Source: Arthrobacter alpinus (GTDB lineage Bacteria; Actinomycetota; Actinomycetes; Actinomycetales; Micrococcaceae). From it: a stretch of 64,000 nucleotides of DNA. The translations under genes and the position numbers were made by a program. Location: the NCBI RefSeq assembly GCF_001294625.1, contig NZ_CP012677.1, positions 3,286,001-3,350,000 on the forward strand. Direction: 5' to 3'. Positions 8,972 through 18,061 of this stretch are shown here, in pieces (the first letter of the stretch is position 1; each line of letters starts with the position of its first letter). The notes below the pieces were generated by a model, which saw only the letters and a list, made by a program, of their open reading frames with translations, did not search any database and was not told the DNA's origin.

Positions 8972-10276
8972 TTAGTCCACGCCCTTGATCTTCACCACGA
9001 ACACGGCTCCGAGCAAGCCGATGACCGCCGCCACCACGTACAAGGTCACGTAGCCGCCCAGAAGGGTGACAAGCGGCCAGGCGATGATGGGAGCAATGAC
9101 CTGCGGCAGGGAGTTGGCCACATTGATCACACCCAAATCCTTGCCTCGGCTCGTGGCCGACGGCAGGACCTGGGTGAGGAGGGCAAAATCGACCGCCAGA
9201 TAGGCTCCGTAGCCAATCCCCAGAACGGCGGCACCCACTAGGGCCCCTGTCCAGGTCGGGGCGAAGGCCAGGATGAGTGCGGCCAGGGCGATGATCGCGG
9301 AGGAGCCAATGACAAATGGCTTCCGCTTACCCACCCTGTCTGACCACTTGCCGCCAATCACGGCGGTGATCAGCGTCAACACGGCGTAGGTGCCCGTCAG
9401 GATGAGTACGCCCAGCTCGGGGTTCTGGAAGCCGACGGCGTCGCGAAGGAAGAACAGCAGGTACAACGTCACCAAGTGGTTGCCCACATTGACCAGGAAG
9501 CGGGTAATCCAGGCCCAGCCAAAGTCGGGGTACTTTTGGGGCGAAATCCAAAAACCCTTAAAGAAGACCGGCCAGGAGAATGCCGGCCGCTCCGATTTGG
9601 CCAGCGTATGGTCGTTGGAGAAGAAAAGGTACGGGACGATTCCTGCCACCAGCGCAACGGCGCAGAATAAGTAGCCCAGCGAATAGTTTCCAGCCACCAC
9701 GGCACCCACGGCGGCACCAAACAAAATGCCCACCACCGTCCCCATGGAGGACAGCCCACCGATGCTACCGCGCTGGCGAATAGGGACTTGGTCCGGGACG
9801 GCGGCCGTGATAGCGGCCAGGGCGCCGTTGCAACCCAATTGCACCAGGGACCAAAGCAGCATCATCGCCGCAATGCTGGGCGCCACGGTCAGTCCCAGCA
9901 GGCCGATGGTGCCCAGGAGTGCGCCGATAAAGACCCAGGGCACTCTCCTGCCAAAACGGGAGGTGCTCCTGTCGCTGAACGTGCCAAACAAGGGGTTTGC
10001 CACAAGGGACACGGCTGCGCCGGCACCGGTGACCAAAGCCAGGATGGCTTCCTTGTCGGGTTCACTGAAATGAATGGCCTGTTGGGCCAGCAGCACCTGG
10101 ATGGGACCGAAGAACGCGGTGTTAATACCGACGTTGACCAGCACCACCGACGCCGTCCAGCGGTGCCTAACCGTCTTGGTGGGTTCCGCGAACGCCAAGG
10201 TCACCACCGCCGGTTCCTTGGCGGAACCTGCTTCGCCATTCGTCACAATACCCCCGTTATGGGCCGCTGCGGTCAA
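8972..10276 (-). CDS. MFS transporter, sugar/cation symporter-like
   Basis: This 434-residue protein has twelve predicted membrane segments. It has a typical MFS loop motif, GTFSDRSTSRFGRRVPWVF, after the second segment and a second one, GGKWSDRVGKRKPFV, in the C-terminal half. The style resembles actinobacterial sugar MFS carriers of the GPH/SLC45-like group. The TTG start at 10276 follows AAAGGA; a GTG at 10243 with GGGGG before it is an equally good alternative. It lies 38 bases downstream of a Gfo/Idh/MocA oxidoreductase gene on the same strand. Uptake and oxidation of the same sugar or polyol is a reasonable guess. Confidence 0.82.
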   Translation of the reverse strand: MTAAAHNGGIVTNGEAGSAKEPAVVTLAFAEPTKTVRHRWTASVVLVNVGINTAFFGPIQVLLAQQAIHFSEPDKEAILALVTGAGAAVSLVANPLFGTFSDRSTSRFGRRVPWVFIGALLGTIGLLGLTVAPSIAAMMLLWSLVQLGCNGALAAITAAVPDQVPIRQRGSIGGLSSMGTVVGILFGAAVGAVVAGNYSLGYLFCAVALVAGIVPYLFFSNDHTLAKSERPAFSWPVFFKGFWISPQKYPDFGWAWITRFLVNVGNHLVTLYLLFFLRDAVGFQNPELGVLILTGTYAVLTLITAVIGGKWSDRVGKRKPFVIGSSAIIALAALILAFAPTWTGALVGAAVLGIGYGAYLAVDFALLTQVLPSATSRGKDLGVINVANSLPQVIAPIIAWPLVTLLGGYVTLYVVAAVIGLLGAVFVVKIKGVD

Positions 10277-10314
10277 GAAAATCCTTTGCCCAGCTTACGT
10301 TGCGGGGCCGGTCT

Positions 10315-11355
10315 TCAGAGCCAGCGTGCCTGGTCCCGCACTTGTTCTATGACGCGCAGCGCATCCACCGAATCGACCGGGTCAACCGGCGCGGGCCCAC
10401 CGTCGAGCAGTGCCGTCGCCAAAAGCCCATAGAAGTCGGTGAAATTGCCGCGCTCCGTGGGCGCCGGTGTCACGGCGCCGTCGTGGCCCAGCAGGCCCCA
10501 GTTCTCCTGCGGGTCCACGCCGTAACCCGGGTTGCCGGGCAGGATTCCGGCCTGGAGCTGCGCTTCTTGCTGGTCGCCTACGACCTTGACATAGGCGGCC
10601 TGGGAACCGAGAACCCGCAGGCGTGGCCCCAATTGCGGCACACCCAAGTTCATCCACAGGTGGGAGATCACGCCACCTTCGTGTTCTAGCGCTACGAAGG
10701 CGTCGTCGTCGGACAATTCGCCCTCCCTGCGCGCGGTAACCTCACCGTAGACGCGCACGGGCGGTCCGAAGAGCTGCAGCGCCTGGTCGATCAGGTGCGT
10801 GCCCAGGTCATAAAGGATCCCGCCGCCGTCGGCCGGGGTGGCTTTCGCCTTCCATTCCTTAGTGGTGCCCTGTTGCCAGCGTTCAAGGCGTGATTCAAAG
10901 CGCCGCACGTCGCCCAAGGCACCCTCTGCGATCAGTTTCTTCAGGGTCAAAAACTCCCCGTCCCACCGCCGGTTTTGGTAGGTAGTCAGCAGCAGCCCCT
11001 TCTCGCGCGCCAGCTCAATGAGCGCTTGCCCTTGTGTACTTGTCACGGTGAAGGGCTTGTCGACCACGACGGCGCAGCCGGCTTCCAGCGCGGCTTGCGT
11101 CAGCGCAACGTGGCTTGCCGGTGGGGTGGCCACCACCACCAGGTCCAGACCGTGGGTATTCCCGGTGGCCGCCCACTCCTCGCGGCTAAGCACCGCTGCC
11201 TGCGGATATTGTGCACGCGCAGCCAGTTGGCGGTCCGGGTCCGAGGTGACGATGACGTCGAGACTGAAATTCTCCAGTGCCGCGAGTGAGGGGGCGTGGA
11301 AGATGCCTCCCGCGTGTCCGAACCCCAACAGGGCCGTACGAATTCTTTGTGTCAT
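10315..11355 (-). CDS. Gfo/Idh/MocA-family NAD(P)-dependent oxidoreductase
   Basis: The 346-residue protein opens with a Rossmann fold (TALLGFGHAGGIFHAPSL) and carries the family motif VVVDKPFTV, whose EKP/DKP lysine takes part in catalysis. The C-terminal Gfo/Idh/MocA beta-sheet domain includes DLGTHLIDQALQLFG, with the expected catalytic histidine. Members oxidise sugars, inositols or related polyols. The start at 11355 has AAGG nearby. It is the first gene of a two-gene unit with the MFS transporter and diverges from the HTH gene at 11392. The substrate cannot be predicted. Confidence 0.87.
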   Translation of the reverse strand: MTQRIRTALLGFGHAGGIFHAPSLAALENFSLDVIVTSDPDRQLAARAQYPQAAVLSREEWAATGNTHGLDLVVVATPPASHVALTQAALEAGCAVVVDKPFTVTSTQGQALIELAREKGLLLTTYQNRRWDGEFLTLKKLIAEGALGDVRRFESRLERWQQGTTKEWKAKATPADGGGILYDLGTHLIDQALQLFGPPVRVYGEVTARREGELSDDDAFVALEHEGGVISHLWMNLGVPQLGPRLRVLGSQAAYVKVVGDQQEAQLQAGILPGNPGYGVDPQENWGLLGHDGAVTPAPTERGNFTDFYGLLATALLDGGPAPVDPVDSVDALRVIEQVRDQARWL

Positions 11356-11391
11356 GGGTCATACCTTACCGGGGACGCTAAAGTATGACTC

Positions 11392-11772
11392 ATGAGCCTT
11401 CTTGCACCCCGCCTCAGCTCCGCTTTGAATCCTGGCGAGCAAGGCACTTTAGCCAGTGTTTTGGCCGGCAGCGACGACGTCACAGTGTTTGTGGACGGCA
11501 CTGCCCACCGGCTGGCACCCGAGGCAAGGGACGCCGTCCTGGATCTCCTGCAACGGCTCGCTGGTGGCGACACCGTGACGGTGGCCAGCGTAGCCGAACT
11601 ACTGACCACCTCACAGGCGGCAGAACTGGCAGGAATTTCCCACACGTTTCTGCGTAACATGACGGACCGGGGCGAGATTCCGGTCCAATACAGGGGATCA
11701 CATCGTCGGATTCGCCGCGAGGACGTCATGGCGTGGCTGGCGGGTCAAGAAAATGCCACCAACACCCACTGA
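11392..11772 (+). CDS. excisionase-type helix-turn-helix DNA-binding protein
   Basis: This 126-residue protein has a C-terminal MerR/excisionase-like winged HTH: LTTSQAAELAGISHTFLRNM followed by the wing GSHRRIRREDVMAWL. The first 65 residues form a separate helical domain. Such proteins occur as antitoxins next to PIN toxins or as small regulators. Here no PIN gene follows and no integrase is near, so a phage excisionase role is unlikely. If the downstream gene starts at 11753 the two overlap by 20 bases, which would suggest coupling. The target is unknown. Confidence 0.75.
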   Translation: MSLLAPRLSSALNPGEQGTLASVLAGSDDVTVFVDGTAHRLAPEARDAVLDLLQRLAGGDTVTVASVAELLTTSQAAELAGISHTFLRNMTDRGEIPVQYRGSHRRIRREDVMAWLAGQENATNTH

Positions 11773-12442
11773 AAGCTGCAACGGTATGGTCCCCACCGTG
11801 GCAGTGCTGCTCGCTGCAGGTTCCGGGAGCCGTTTGGGGCGCGGACCCAAGGCGTTGCTGCCCTTCCACGGATCCACTCTCGTGGAACATGCAGCCCAGG
11901 CATTGCGCGACGGCGGGTGTACCGAAACAGTGGTGGTGGCCGGATCCGGATCCGCTCAGCTCCAGGCGCTGCAGGCCACGGCCACCGCACGGCCCGCTGG
12001 GCGTTCCCGGGCACGGGCTCTTACCGCCTGCCACCTGGTGGTCAACGAGGACTGGGCAACAGGGATGGGCGGCTCGTTCCGGCTCGGCGTGGCCTCCGTC
12101 AACCCCGGGCACAACGTGCTGGTGGCGCTCGTGGACCAGCCCGGCGTCACTGCCGGGCTGGTCGCACGGTTACTCGCGGCCCACCAGCCGGGACGGATCA
12201 CGGCGGCGGGCTATGCGCAGGCCCCCGGTTTCGGCGCCGGCCCCACACCGTCGCTGGTCCGCGGACACCCCATCATTTTCAGCCCCTCACTAGCCGCCGC
12301 GGCCGCCGCTTTGTCCGACGGCGACGCCGGGGCCCGCACCTTCCTGCGCGACTACCCCGAGTTGATCGACGTCGTCGACTGCAGCGATCTCAGCGACGGC
12401 GCCGACGTCGACACCCCAGCGGATCTGCGCCTGCTCGACTGA
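11753..12442 (+). CDS. MobA-like NTP transferase (MocA-type)
   Basis: The 229-residue protein has the nucleotidyltransferase signature LLAAGSGSRLGRGPKALLPF near the start. It also has the metal-site region LVDQPGVTAGLV and a C-terminal DVDTPADL motif. MocA-type enzymes attach CMP to the molybdenum cofactor; others act on sugars or quinones. There is no xanthine dehydrogenase or molybdopterin gene beside it, so the substrate is open. The true start may be ATG 11786, just before the conserved region, since the 11753 start lies inside the preceding gene. The PucR gene converges on it. Confidence 0.8.
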   Translation: MPPTPTESCNGMVPTVAVLLAAGSGSRLGRGPKALLPFHGSTLVEHAAQALRDGGCTETVVVAGSGSAQLQALQATATARPAGRSRARALTACHLVVNEDWATGMGGSFRLGVASVNPGHNVLVALVDQPGVTAGLVARLLAAHQPGRITAAGYAQAPGFGAGPTPSLVRGHPIIFSPSLAAAAAALSDGDAGARTFLRDYPELIDVVDCSDLSDGADVDTPADLRLLD

Positions 12443-12470
12443 CCATTTCCGCGCCAGCTGGAATCCCAGG

Positions 12471-13700
12471 CTAGATCCGGGGACGGCTCGACCAGCGGGC
12501 CGCCTTGAGCGCCACATGAAGTTCCAGCCTGACACGGCCAGCCAACGGGTCTGCTCCAATAATTCCGCGCACCCGGGCCAGCCGGTTGTAGATGGTAGAC
12601 CGGTGCAGGTGCAGCGCTCCGGCGATCTTAGCCACGGCGCCGTCGTTGTCATACAGCAGTTCAAGCACCGGAAACAGCTCCGCGGCGCCGTCCTTGTCCC
12701 GGATCAGCCGGTAGTACACGCTGTCCTCCGGGTTTGCCGCCCCGCCAGCGAGCACCTCATACACCCCGGCCCCACGCACGTCCAAGACGGCGCCCAGGGC
12801 AGGGTCCACCACGGCCGCTTGGACGGCAATTTTCGATTCCCTGTAGGCCTCGGGCAGTGCCCGCAGGGAGGTGAAGGACTCCCCGATCCCCATCACCACG
12901 TTCGACGCTGGAACACCAGTGCGCTTGCGCAGCTCAGCCGTGTAGCGCTCAAGGACGGCGGCATGCCCTGCCCGGCCCTGCGTTGCCCGAAACAGCATCA
13001 CCGCGTGCGTGCCCATGCCTGCGGTGAACAAGGCGCCGTCAATGCCAATGGTTGCCTGCAACCCGGCGCTGCGGTGCACTAAGGCGGCGGCCAGCGAATC
13101 GTATTGGGCGTGTCCGCGCCGGAGGCGGGCCTCGACGGGGTCCGCCACCGCGTAGACGGTGGCAACTTGCCAAGGACCGCGCCGGCGAATCTCGGGCCAT
13201 TCAGAGACCACCTCGATGAGGTGTTTGTCGCCCTCCGCTGCGTTGAGGAACTCCTGTTCCCTTGCGCGCCGCAGGCTCGATTCGGCCGTGTTGGACTCCA
13301 GCAACAGTGTGGCCAGGAGGTCAAGGGAGTCCCTAACCTGCGGCAATTGGGCGAGGATCGCCGTCGCACTTTGTTCGATGTGATCTTGTTGGACCCACAG
13401 GTAACCCACCCGAAATCCGCGCACCAGCAGTGGTACACACACCCTGCCCAGCATGCCCAACTCCTCATTCGCCGGCACCACCACGGGGCGCACGGCCGCG
13501 GCGATCCCGTGCGAATGCTGCCAGCTGTTGACATCGGCGGGTACCTTCTTGCTGAGCAAAAAGTTCACCCGCACCCTGTCGGCGTGGGACTGGTTGGCGC
13601 TGTACGCCAGTAAAAGCCCGTCCAGATCTTCCAGCGAAAGTCCACGCCCCAGCTCGAGCGCGAGCCGTTCCACAAGGTCCTCGATCTCCTGGTTTCGCAT
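12471..13700 (-). CDS. PucR-family transcriptional regulator, probable activator of ald
   Basis: This 409-residue protein has the PucR layout: an N-terminal sensing region, a central GGDEF-like (CdaR) domain around 160-300, and a C-terminal HTH (IAGALHLHRSTIYNRLARV) at about 355-385. PucR-type regulators respond to metabolites, and Bacillus AdeR, of the same group, activates alanine dehydrogenase. The gene is divergent from ald across a 219-base region holding a dyad. This arrangement strongly suggests regulation of ald. A role in purine use is the main alternative, given the MocA-like neighbour. Confidence 0.87.
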   Translation of the reverse strand: MRNQEIEDLVERLALELGRGLSLEDLDGLLLAYSANQSHADRVRVNFLLSKKVPADVNSWQHSHGIAAAVRPVVVPANEELGMLGRVCVPLLVRGFRVGYLWVQQDHIEQSATAILAQLPQVRDSLDLLATLLLESNTAESSLRRAREQEFLNAAEGDKHLIEVVSEWPEIRRRGPWQVATVYAVADPVEARLRRGHAQYDSLAAALVHRSAGLQATIGIDGALFTAGMGTHAVMLFRATQGRAGHAAVLERYTAELRKRTGVPASNVVMGIGESFTSLRALPEAYRESKIAVQAAVVDPALGAVLDVRGAGVYEVLAGGAANPEDSVYYRLIRDKDGAAELFPVLELLYDNDGAVAKIAGALHLHRSTIYNRLARVRGIIGADPLAGRVRLELHVALKAARWSSRPRI

Positions 13701-13744
13701 GACACCAGACTAGACGCCCCAAACAGACAAAAGGAGACAATTGC

Positions 13745-13779
13745 CCCACCTGGATTCGACATTTGTCGAGTCGGGTGGG
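13745..13779. promoter_or_regulatory. dyad operator candidate between the pucR-type gene and ald
   Basis: The core TCGACA-TT-TGTCGA (13756-13769) is a perfect inverted repeat. It is flanked by CCCACC (13745-13750) and GGGTGG (13773-13778), an outer inverted pair offset by one base. The site is 57-92 bases upstream of the PucR start and about 150 bases upstream of ald. CAATTG also occurs on both sides (from about 13738 and 13792). It is a plausible binding site for the divergent regulator. Confidence 0.5.
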
Positions 13780-13919
13780 TTCAAACCCCTGCAATTGCGC
13801 CCCGCCCGGACTTCCCCGCAACTAGTCCCTATGAAACACCTCACAGCGGGGCTCTAGTGTTGTAGTCACGAGAGCAGCTTCCGGCAACGTGCCGGCCGCC
13901 ATGAAAAGAGGACCGAATC

Positions 13920-15032
13920 ATGATCATTGGCGTTCCCAAGGAAATCAAGAACAACGAATTCCGCGTGGCCATCACGGCCTCCGGGGTCCATGAGTTCGTC
14001 CGCCAGGGCCACACGGTGCTGATTGAGCGCGGCGCCGGCGTGGGGTCCAGCATCGAGGACAGCGAATACACGGGCGCCGGGGCGGAACTTGTCACCGACG
14101 CCGCCGAGGTGTGGGGCCGCGCCGACATGGTCATGAAGGTCAAGGAGCCGATCAGTGTTGAGTACCCGCATTTCCGCAAGGGCCTGGTGCTGTTCACCTA
14201 CTTGCACTTGGCCGCCGAGCCGGAACTGACCCGCGCCCTCATGTCCAGCGGTGTGACGGCGATCGCGTACGAAACTGTCCAGATTGGCCGCAGCCTGCCG
14301 TTGCTGGCACCCATGTCGGAGGTGGCTGGCCGGTTATCGGTCCAGGTGGGCGCCGCATGCCTGACCGCCCCCGCCGGAGGCAAGGGGATCCTGCTCGGCG
14401 GCGTCCCCGGGGTCCGCCCGGCAAACGTTGTCATCCTCGGTGCCGGAGTCTCGGGCACCAACGCTGCGGCCATGGCCATTGGGGCCGGTGCGGATGTGAC
14501 CATTTTGGATATCAACATCGTCCGGCTGCAGGAATTGGATGCCCAGTATCAGGGCCGTCTGAAAACCGTTGCCTCGAATTCCCTTGAGATTGAGCGCTCG
14601 CTCATGCAGGCGGATCTTGTCATTGGCTCGGTGTTGATCCCCGGGGCCAAGGCACCGAAATTGGTCACAAATGACCTGGTTGCCCGCATGAAGCCCGGAT
14701 CCGTGCTGGTGGATATTGCCGTGGACCAGGGCGGGTGCTTCGAGGACAGCCACCCCACCACGCACGCCGATCCCACCTTCAAGGTCCATAACTCCGTGTT
14801 TTACTGTGTAGCCAACATGCCAGGCGCCGTGCCCAATACTTCCACCTACGCGCTGACCAACGTGACCTTGCGCTACGCCGTGGCGCTGGCCAACCTGGGC
14901 GTGGCTGCGGCCCTCGAAGCCGATCCAGCCCTAGCCGCGGGGCTGAATGTGGCTGGCGGTCAGGTGGCCCACCACTCGGTCTCCGGCGCCCATGGGCTCC
15001 CACTCGCGGCGGACTGGCGCCAACTGGTCTAG
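13920..15032 (+). CDS. ald: alanine dehydrogenase
   Basis: The 370-residue enzyme matches alanine dehydrogenase along its whole length. It has MIIGVPKEIKNNEFRVAIT at the start, the substrate lysine in VMKVKEP, the catalytic histidine in YLHLAAE and the NAD-binding loop VILGAGVSGTNAAAMA. It converts L-alanine and NAD to pyruvate, ammonia and NADH, and the reverse. AAAAGAGGA lies 8-9 bases before the ATG. The divergent PucR-type gene is the likely regulator. The gene is monocistronic as far as spacing shows. Confidence 0.96.
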   Translation: MIIGVPKEIKNNEFRVAITASGVHEFVRQGHTVLIERGAGVGSSIEDSEYTGAGAELVTDAAEVWGRADMVMKVKEPISVEYPHFRKGLVLFTYLHLAAEPELTRALMSSGVTAIAYETVQIGRSLPLLAPMSEVAGRLSVQVGAACLTAPAGGKGILLGGVPGVRPANVVILGAGVSGTNAAAMAIGAGADVTILDINIVRLQELDAQYQGRLKTVASNSLEIERSLMQADLVIGSVLIPGAKAPKLVTNDLVARMKPGSVLVDIAVDQGGCFEDSHPTTHADPTFKVHNSVFYCVANMPGAVPNTSTYALTNVTLRYAVALANLGVAAALEADPALAAGLNVAGGQVAHHSVSGAHGLPLAADWRQLV

Positions 15033-15112
15033 CGGCTTCGCACAGTGCCGGGCGCTCTCGACACGGAGCGCCCGGCGGAGTACCGTGCGGTGTATTCAGC
15101 CAAGGAGCAGCC

Positions 15113-15898
15113 ATGACCGCTTTCACCACATCCGCCGACGGCACCCGCATCGCCTACGACGTCCGGGGAGAGGGCCCACCGGTAATCTTGGTGGCTGGTG
15201 CCATGCAGTTTCGTGCCTTTGACCCGGTGACCTCCGCCATGGCGGGCCTGTTGTCAGCCCGCGGATTCACGGTGATCAACTTCGATCGGCGGGGCAGGGG
15301 CGAAAGTGCCCGGGCGCCGTCGTTCACGCTCTTGAACACCTTGGAAGACCTGCACGCCTTGACCGAGGTTGCTGGCGGCCCTGTGACACTGGTGGGCAAT
15401 TCCTCAGGCGGGGCCATCAGCCTCGCCGCCGCCGCGGCCGGGCTTCCGGTCTCGGCCATGGTGCTCTTCGAGGTGCCACTCGGGGTGGAAGGCGGCGCAG
15501 ACGGCAAGCAAAACCTGGACGGCCTGCGCGAGAGGATTGCCGGCACCAGCCCCGATGCAACCGTGGAGTACTTCATGAAAGACATGCCGACGGAGTGGCT
15601 TGAAGGTGCACGGAACAGCCCCGGATGGCCCGTCATGACGGCCATGGGCCCGTCGCTGGAGGCCGATTTTGAGGCCCTGGCCTGGACCCAGTCGGCCCCG
15701 CGCACCGAGCTATGGAAGTCCATTACGGTCCCCACCCTGGCCCTAGTCGGGGAACAAACTCTGCCCATCATGCCGCCGGCCGCCGATTCCATTGCGGCGC
15801 ACCTCCTCCACGCCCGGCGCGAGAGCATTCCTGCCGCAAACCACAGCTGGGAGCCTGAAGTCATGGCCGCTAGGATCGCGGCGTTTCTCAGCGAATAG
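15113..15898 (+). CDS. alpha/beta-fold hydrolase
   Basis: This 261-residue protein has the alpha/beta hydrolase order. GEGPPVILVAGAM is the oxyanion region, FDRRGRGES follows strand 4, the nucleophile serine lies in VGNSSGGA, and AANHSWEPE holds the probable catalytic histidine. The nucleophile elbow is GNSSG rather than the common GHSxG. AAGGAG lies close before the ATG. It runs into the 15914 gene after 15 bases and the two are probably co-transcribed. The substrate is unknown. Confidence 0.85.
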   Translation: MTAFTTSADGTRIAYDVRGEGPPVILVAGAMQFRAFDPVTSAMAGLLSARGFTVINFDRRGRGESARAPSFTLLNTLEDLHALTEVAGGPVTLVGNSSGGAISLAAAAAGLPVSAMVLFEVPLGVEGGADGKQNLDGLRERIAGTSPDATVEYFMKDMPTEWLEGARNSPGWPVMTAMGPSLEADFEALAWTQSAPRTELWKSITVPTLALVGEQTLPIMPPAADSIAAHLLHARRESIPAANHSWEPEVMAARIAAFLSE

Positions 15899-15913
15899 CA
15901 AAGGATTCAAACA

Positions 15914-16513
15914 ATGGGACTAGTTACCTGCGGTGTTGGTATTTCCTTGGATGGCTACGTGGCGGGCCGGCATCAAAGTGCCGAACTGCCGATGGGCGAA
16001 GGCGTTGACAACCGCCTGCACCGGTGGATGTTTGAACAGCCCGAGGCCAACAAGGCCGAGATGGACGAGCTCACCGCCGCCGGCGCCTTCATCATGGGGC
16101 GGAACATGTTTGGCCCCATTCGCGGCCCATGGGACGAGCCATGGCGGGGCTGGTGGGGCGAGAATCCGCCCTACCACGGGCCGGTCTTTGTCCTCACCCA
16201 CTATGCGCGTATGCCGCTCGTCATGGAGGGCGGCACCACCTTCACCTTTGTCACCGAGGGGATAGCCGCTGCCCTGGCGCTGGCCACTGAAGCGGCCGGC
16301 GACGCCGGTGTGGCCATTGCCGGTGGTGCCGCCACCATCAACGCCTACCTTGGCGTCGATCTGATTGACGAGCTGACTTTGCACCTGGCACCCGTCACCG
16401 TGGGAGCAGGCGAACGTCTATTTGACGGCCTGCCCAGCAAGGACTTTGTGCAGGTAAGTGCCCGGGCCACGGAATTGGTCACGCACCTGAGATACCGTTT
16501 GCTGCGCCCCTAG
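15914..16513 (+). CDS. dihydrofolate reductase family protein (RibD C-terminal-like)
   Basis: The 199-residue protein has the RibD/DHFR-like fold seen in many actinobacterial small reductases: CGVGISLDGYVAG at the start, GAFIMGRNMFGP in the middle, and IAGGAATINAYLGVDLIDEL then HLAPVTVGAGERLFDGL at the end. These proteins bind NADPH, but most members have no proven substrate. It follows the hydrolase by 15 bases. A true folate reductase is unlikely because the key acidic active-site pattern of FolA is not apparent. Confidence 0.85.
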   Translation: MGLVTCGVGISLDGYVAGRHQSAELPMGEGVDNRLHRWMFEQPEANKAEMDELTAAGAFIMGRNMFGPIRGPWDEPWRGWWGENPPYHGPVFVLTHYARMPLVMEGGTTFTFVTEGIAAALALATEAAGDAGVAIAGGAATINAYLGVDLIDELTLHLAPVTVGAGERLFDGLPSKDFVQVSARATELVTHLRYRLLRP

Positions 16514-16614
16514 CTGCACGCGGGCACTTCTCACCGTGGACCACTAGACGGCGAAAATGGGTCTGCTGAAAACTTTTGATGCCTATTTAGCAACATTGGT
16601 TGTATCCTGACACC

Positions 16615-17946
16615 GTGACTACTCCATCCTCCGGCGCCAATGCTGCCGCCGAAAACTTGTCCGAAGAAGCCGTCGACGCCCTTTCCCGGGCTCAGGCTGG
16701 CGCCGCCACAACAATCCCCAGCCCGGCACACAGCCACCGCCACGAGTCACTACTGTCCACCCGGGCGGCAAACATCAAGCAGTCCGCTGTGCGTGACGTG
16801 TTTGAGATTTCCATGCAGCCGGGGCTGGTATCCCTCGCCGGTGGAAACCCGTACCTGCAATCGCTGCCATTGGAGCGCCTCGGCGCCACAGCCGCGAAGA
16901 TCATCGCCGAACATGGCCTGGAGGCACTGCAATACGGTGGCGGACAGGGCACCCTGGAGTTGCGCCAGCAGATCTGCGAGGTCATGGCGGCCGAGGGCAT
17001 CCTCGACGCCGATCCCGAGAACGTCGTCATCACCGCCGGCTCCCAGTCGGCCCAGGACGTGGCTGCCAAGGTCTTCTGCGATCCCGGAGACGTGATCCTG
17101 ATCGAGGACCCCACCTATGTGGGCGCCCTGAACACCTTCGAGGCCTACGAGGTTGACATGCAGCCGGTGGCCGGGGATGAGCACGGCCTCATCCCCTCTG
17201 CCTTGCGTGCCACGATCGCCACCCTGCGGGCTGCTGGCAAGAGCATCAAGCTGCTGTACACGATCCCCAACTTCAACAACCCGTCGGGCGTCATGCTTGC
17301 CCCCGACCGCCGCCAGGAGATTGTGGACATCTGCCGCGAGGCGAACATCTTGATATTGGAAGACAACCCTTATGGGCTGTTGAAGTTCGACGGCGTTCTC
17401 CCCGCCCCCCTGCGCGCGGCAAACCCCGAGGACGTACTTTATCTGGGCTCCTTTTCCAAAATTTTCGCCCCTGGCCTACGCATAGGCTGGGCCTTGGTGC
17501 CTGCACAACTGAAGCAGCGCTACTACCTCGCCAGTGAGGCCGTAACCTTGTGCCCACCCACCTTCAACCAACTATTGGTCAGCGAGTACCTGCGCAATTA
17601 CGACTGGCAGGGGCAGATCGCCACCTACCGCAGCCTGTACCAGGAGCGTTGCGCCGCACTGCTGGTGGCGCTGGAGGAGTTCATGCCCCAGGGAGTTTCC
17701 TGGACACGCCCTGCTGGCGGATTCTTCATCTGGCTCACCTTGCCGGAGGGCATCGACACCTATCCCCTGCTGTACAAGGGCATCGACGCCGGAGTGGTGT
17801 TCGTCCCCGGCGCTGCGTTCTCCGTCGTCCCCGGCCCCAGCAACAAGCTGCGCCTGGCGTTTAGTGCCGTCCCACCAACGGCCCTGCGCGAAGGCGTCAA
17901 GCGGCTGGCTCCCGTCCTGGCCGAGGCGGTCAACTCCGCAAAATAG
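16615..17946 (+). CDS. PLP-dependent aminotransferase, class I/II (2-aminoadipate aminotransferase-like)
   Basis: This protein of about 443 residues has the fold-type I aminotransferase core. It shows LVSLAGGNPYLQSL, YGGGQGTLELRQQ, the NFNNPSG motif, EDNPYGLL, the PLP lysine in LGSFSKIFAPGLRIGW, and RLAFSAV near the end. It resembles the LysN/AruH-type group related to MocR effector domains but has no GntR HTH. The GTG at 16615 is preferred because TATCCT (16603-16608) is spaced like a -10 box for a leaderless transcript; a TTG at 16600 is in frame. The substrate is not clear from sequence. Confidence 0.82.
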   Translation: MTTPSSGANAAAENLSEEAVDALSRAQAGAATTIPSPAHSHRHESLLSTRAANIKQSAVRDVFEISMQPGLVSLAGGNPYLQSLPLERLGATAAKIIAEHGLEALQYGGGQGTLELRQQICEVMAAEGILDADPENVVITAGSQSAQDVAAKVFCDPGDVILIEDPTYVGALNTFEAYEVDMQPVAGDEHGLIPSALRATIATLRAAGKSIKLLYTIPNFNNPSGVMLAPDRRQEIVDICREANILILEDNPYGLLKFDGVLPAPLRAANPEDVLYLGSFSKIFAPGLRIGWALVPAQLKQRYYLASEAVTLCPPTFNQLLVSEYLRNYDWQGQIATYRSLYQERCAALLVALEEFMPQGVSWTRPAGGFFIWLTLPEGIDTYPLLYKGIDAGVVFVPGAAFSVVPGPSNKLRLAFSAVPPTALREGVKRLAPVLAEAVNSAK

Positions 17947-18061
17947 GGCTGCCGGAGCGCGGAGACTTGCTCGGGCTCCGCGGCCCCGCACGCTGCAACC
18001 ATGCAGTGGCCTGTTCGCTGAGCAGCTAAGCGGGTTCGTGCCCTGACCTTTTCGCAGTGCT

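Noticed and set aside
11392..11772. Phage excisionase or antitoxin reading of the HTH protein
   Set aside because: No integrase, phage gene, attachment repeat or PIN toxin is nearby; only the HTH fold is supported.
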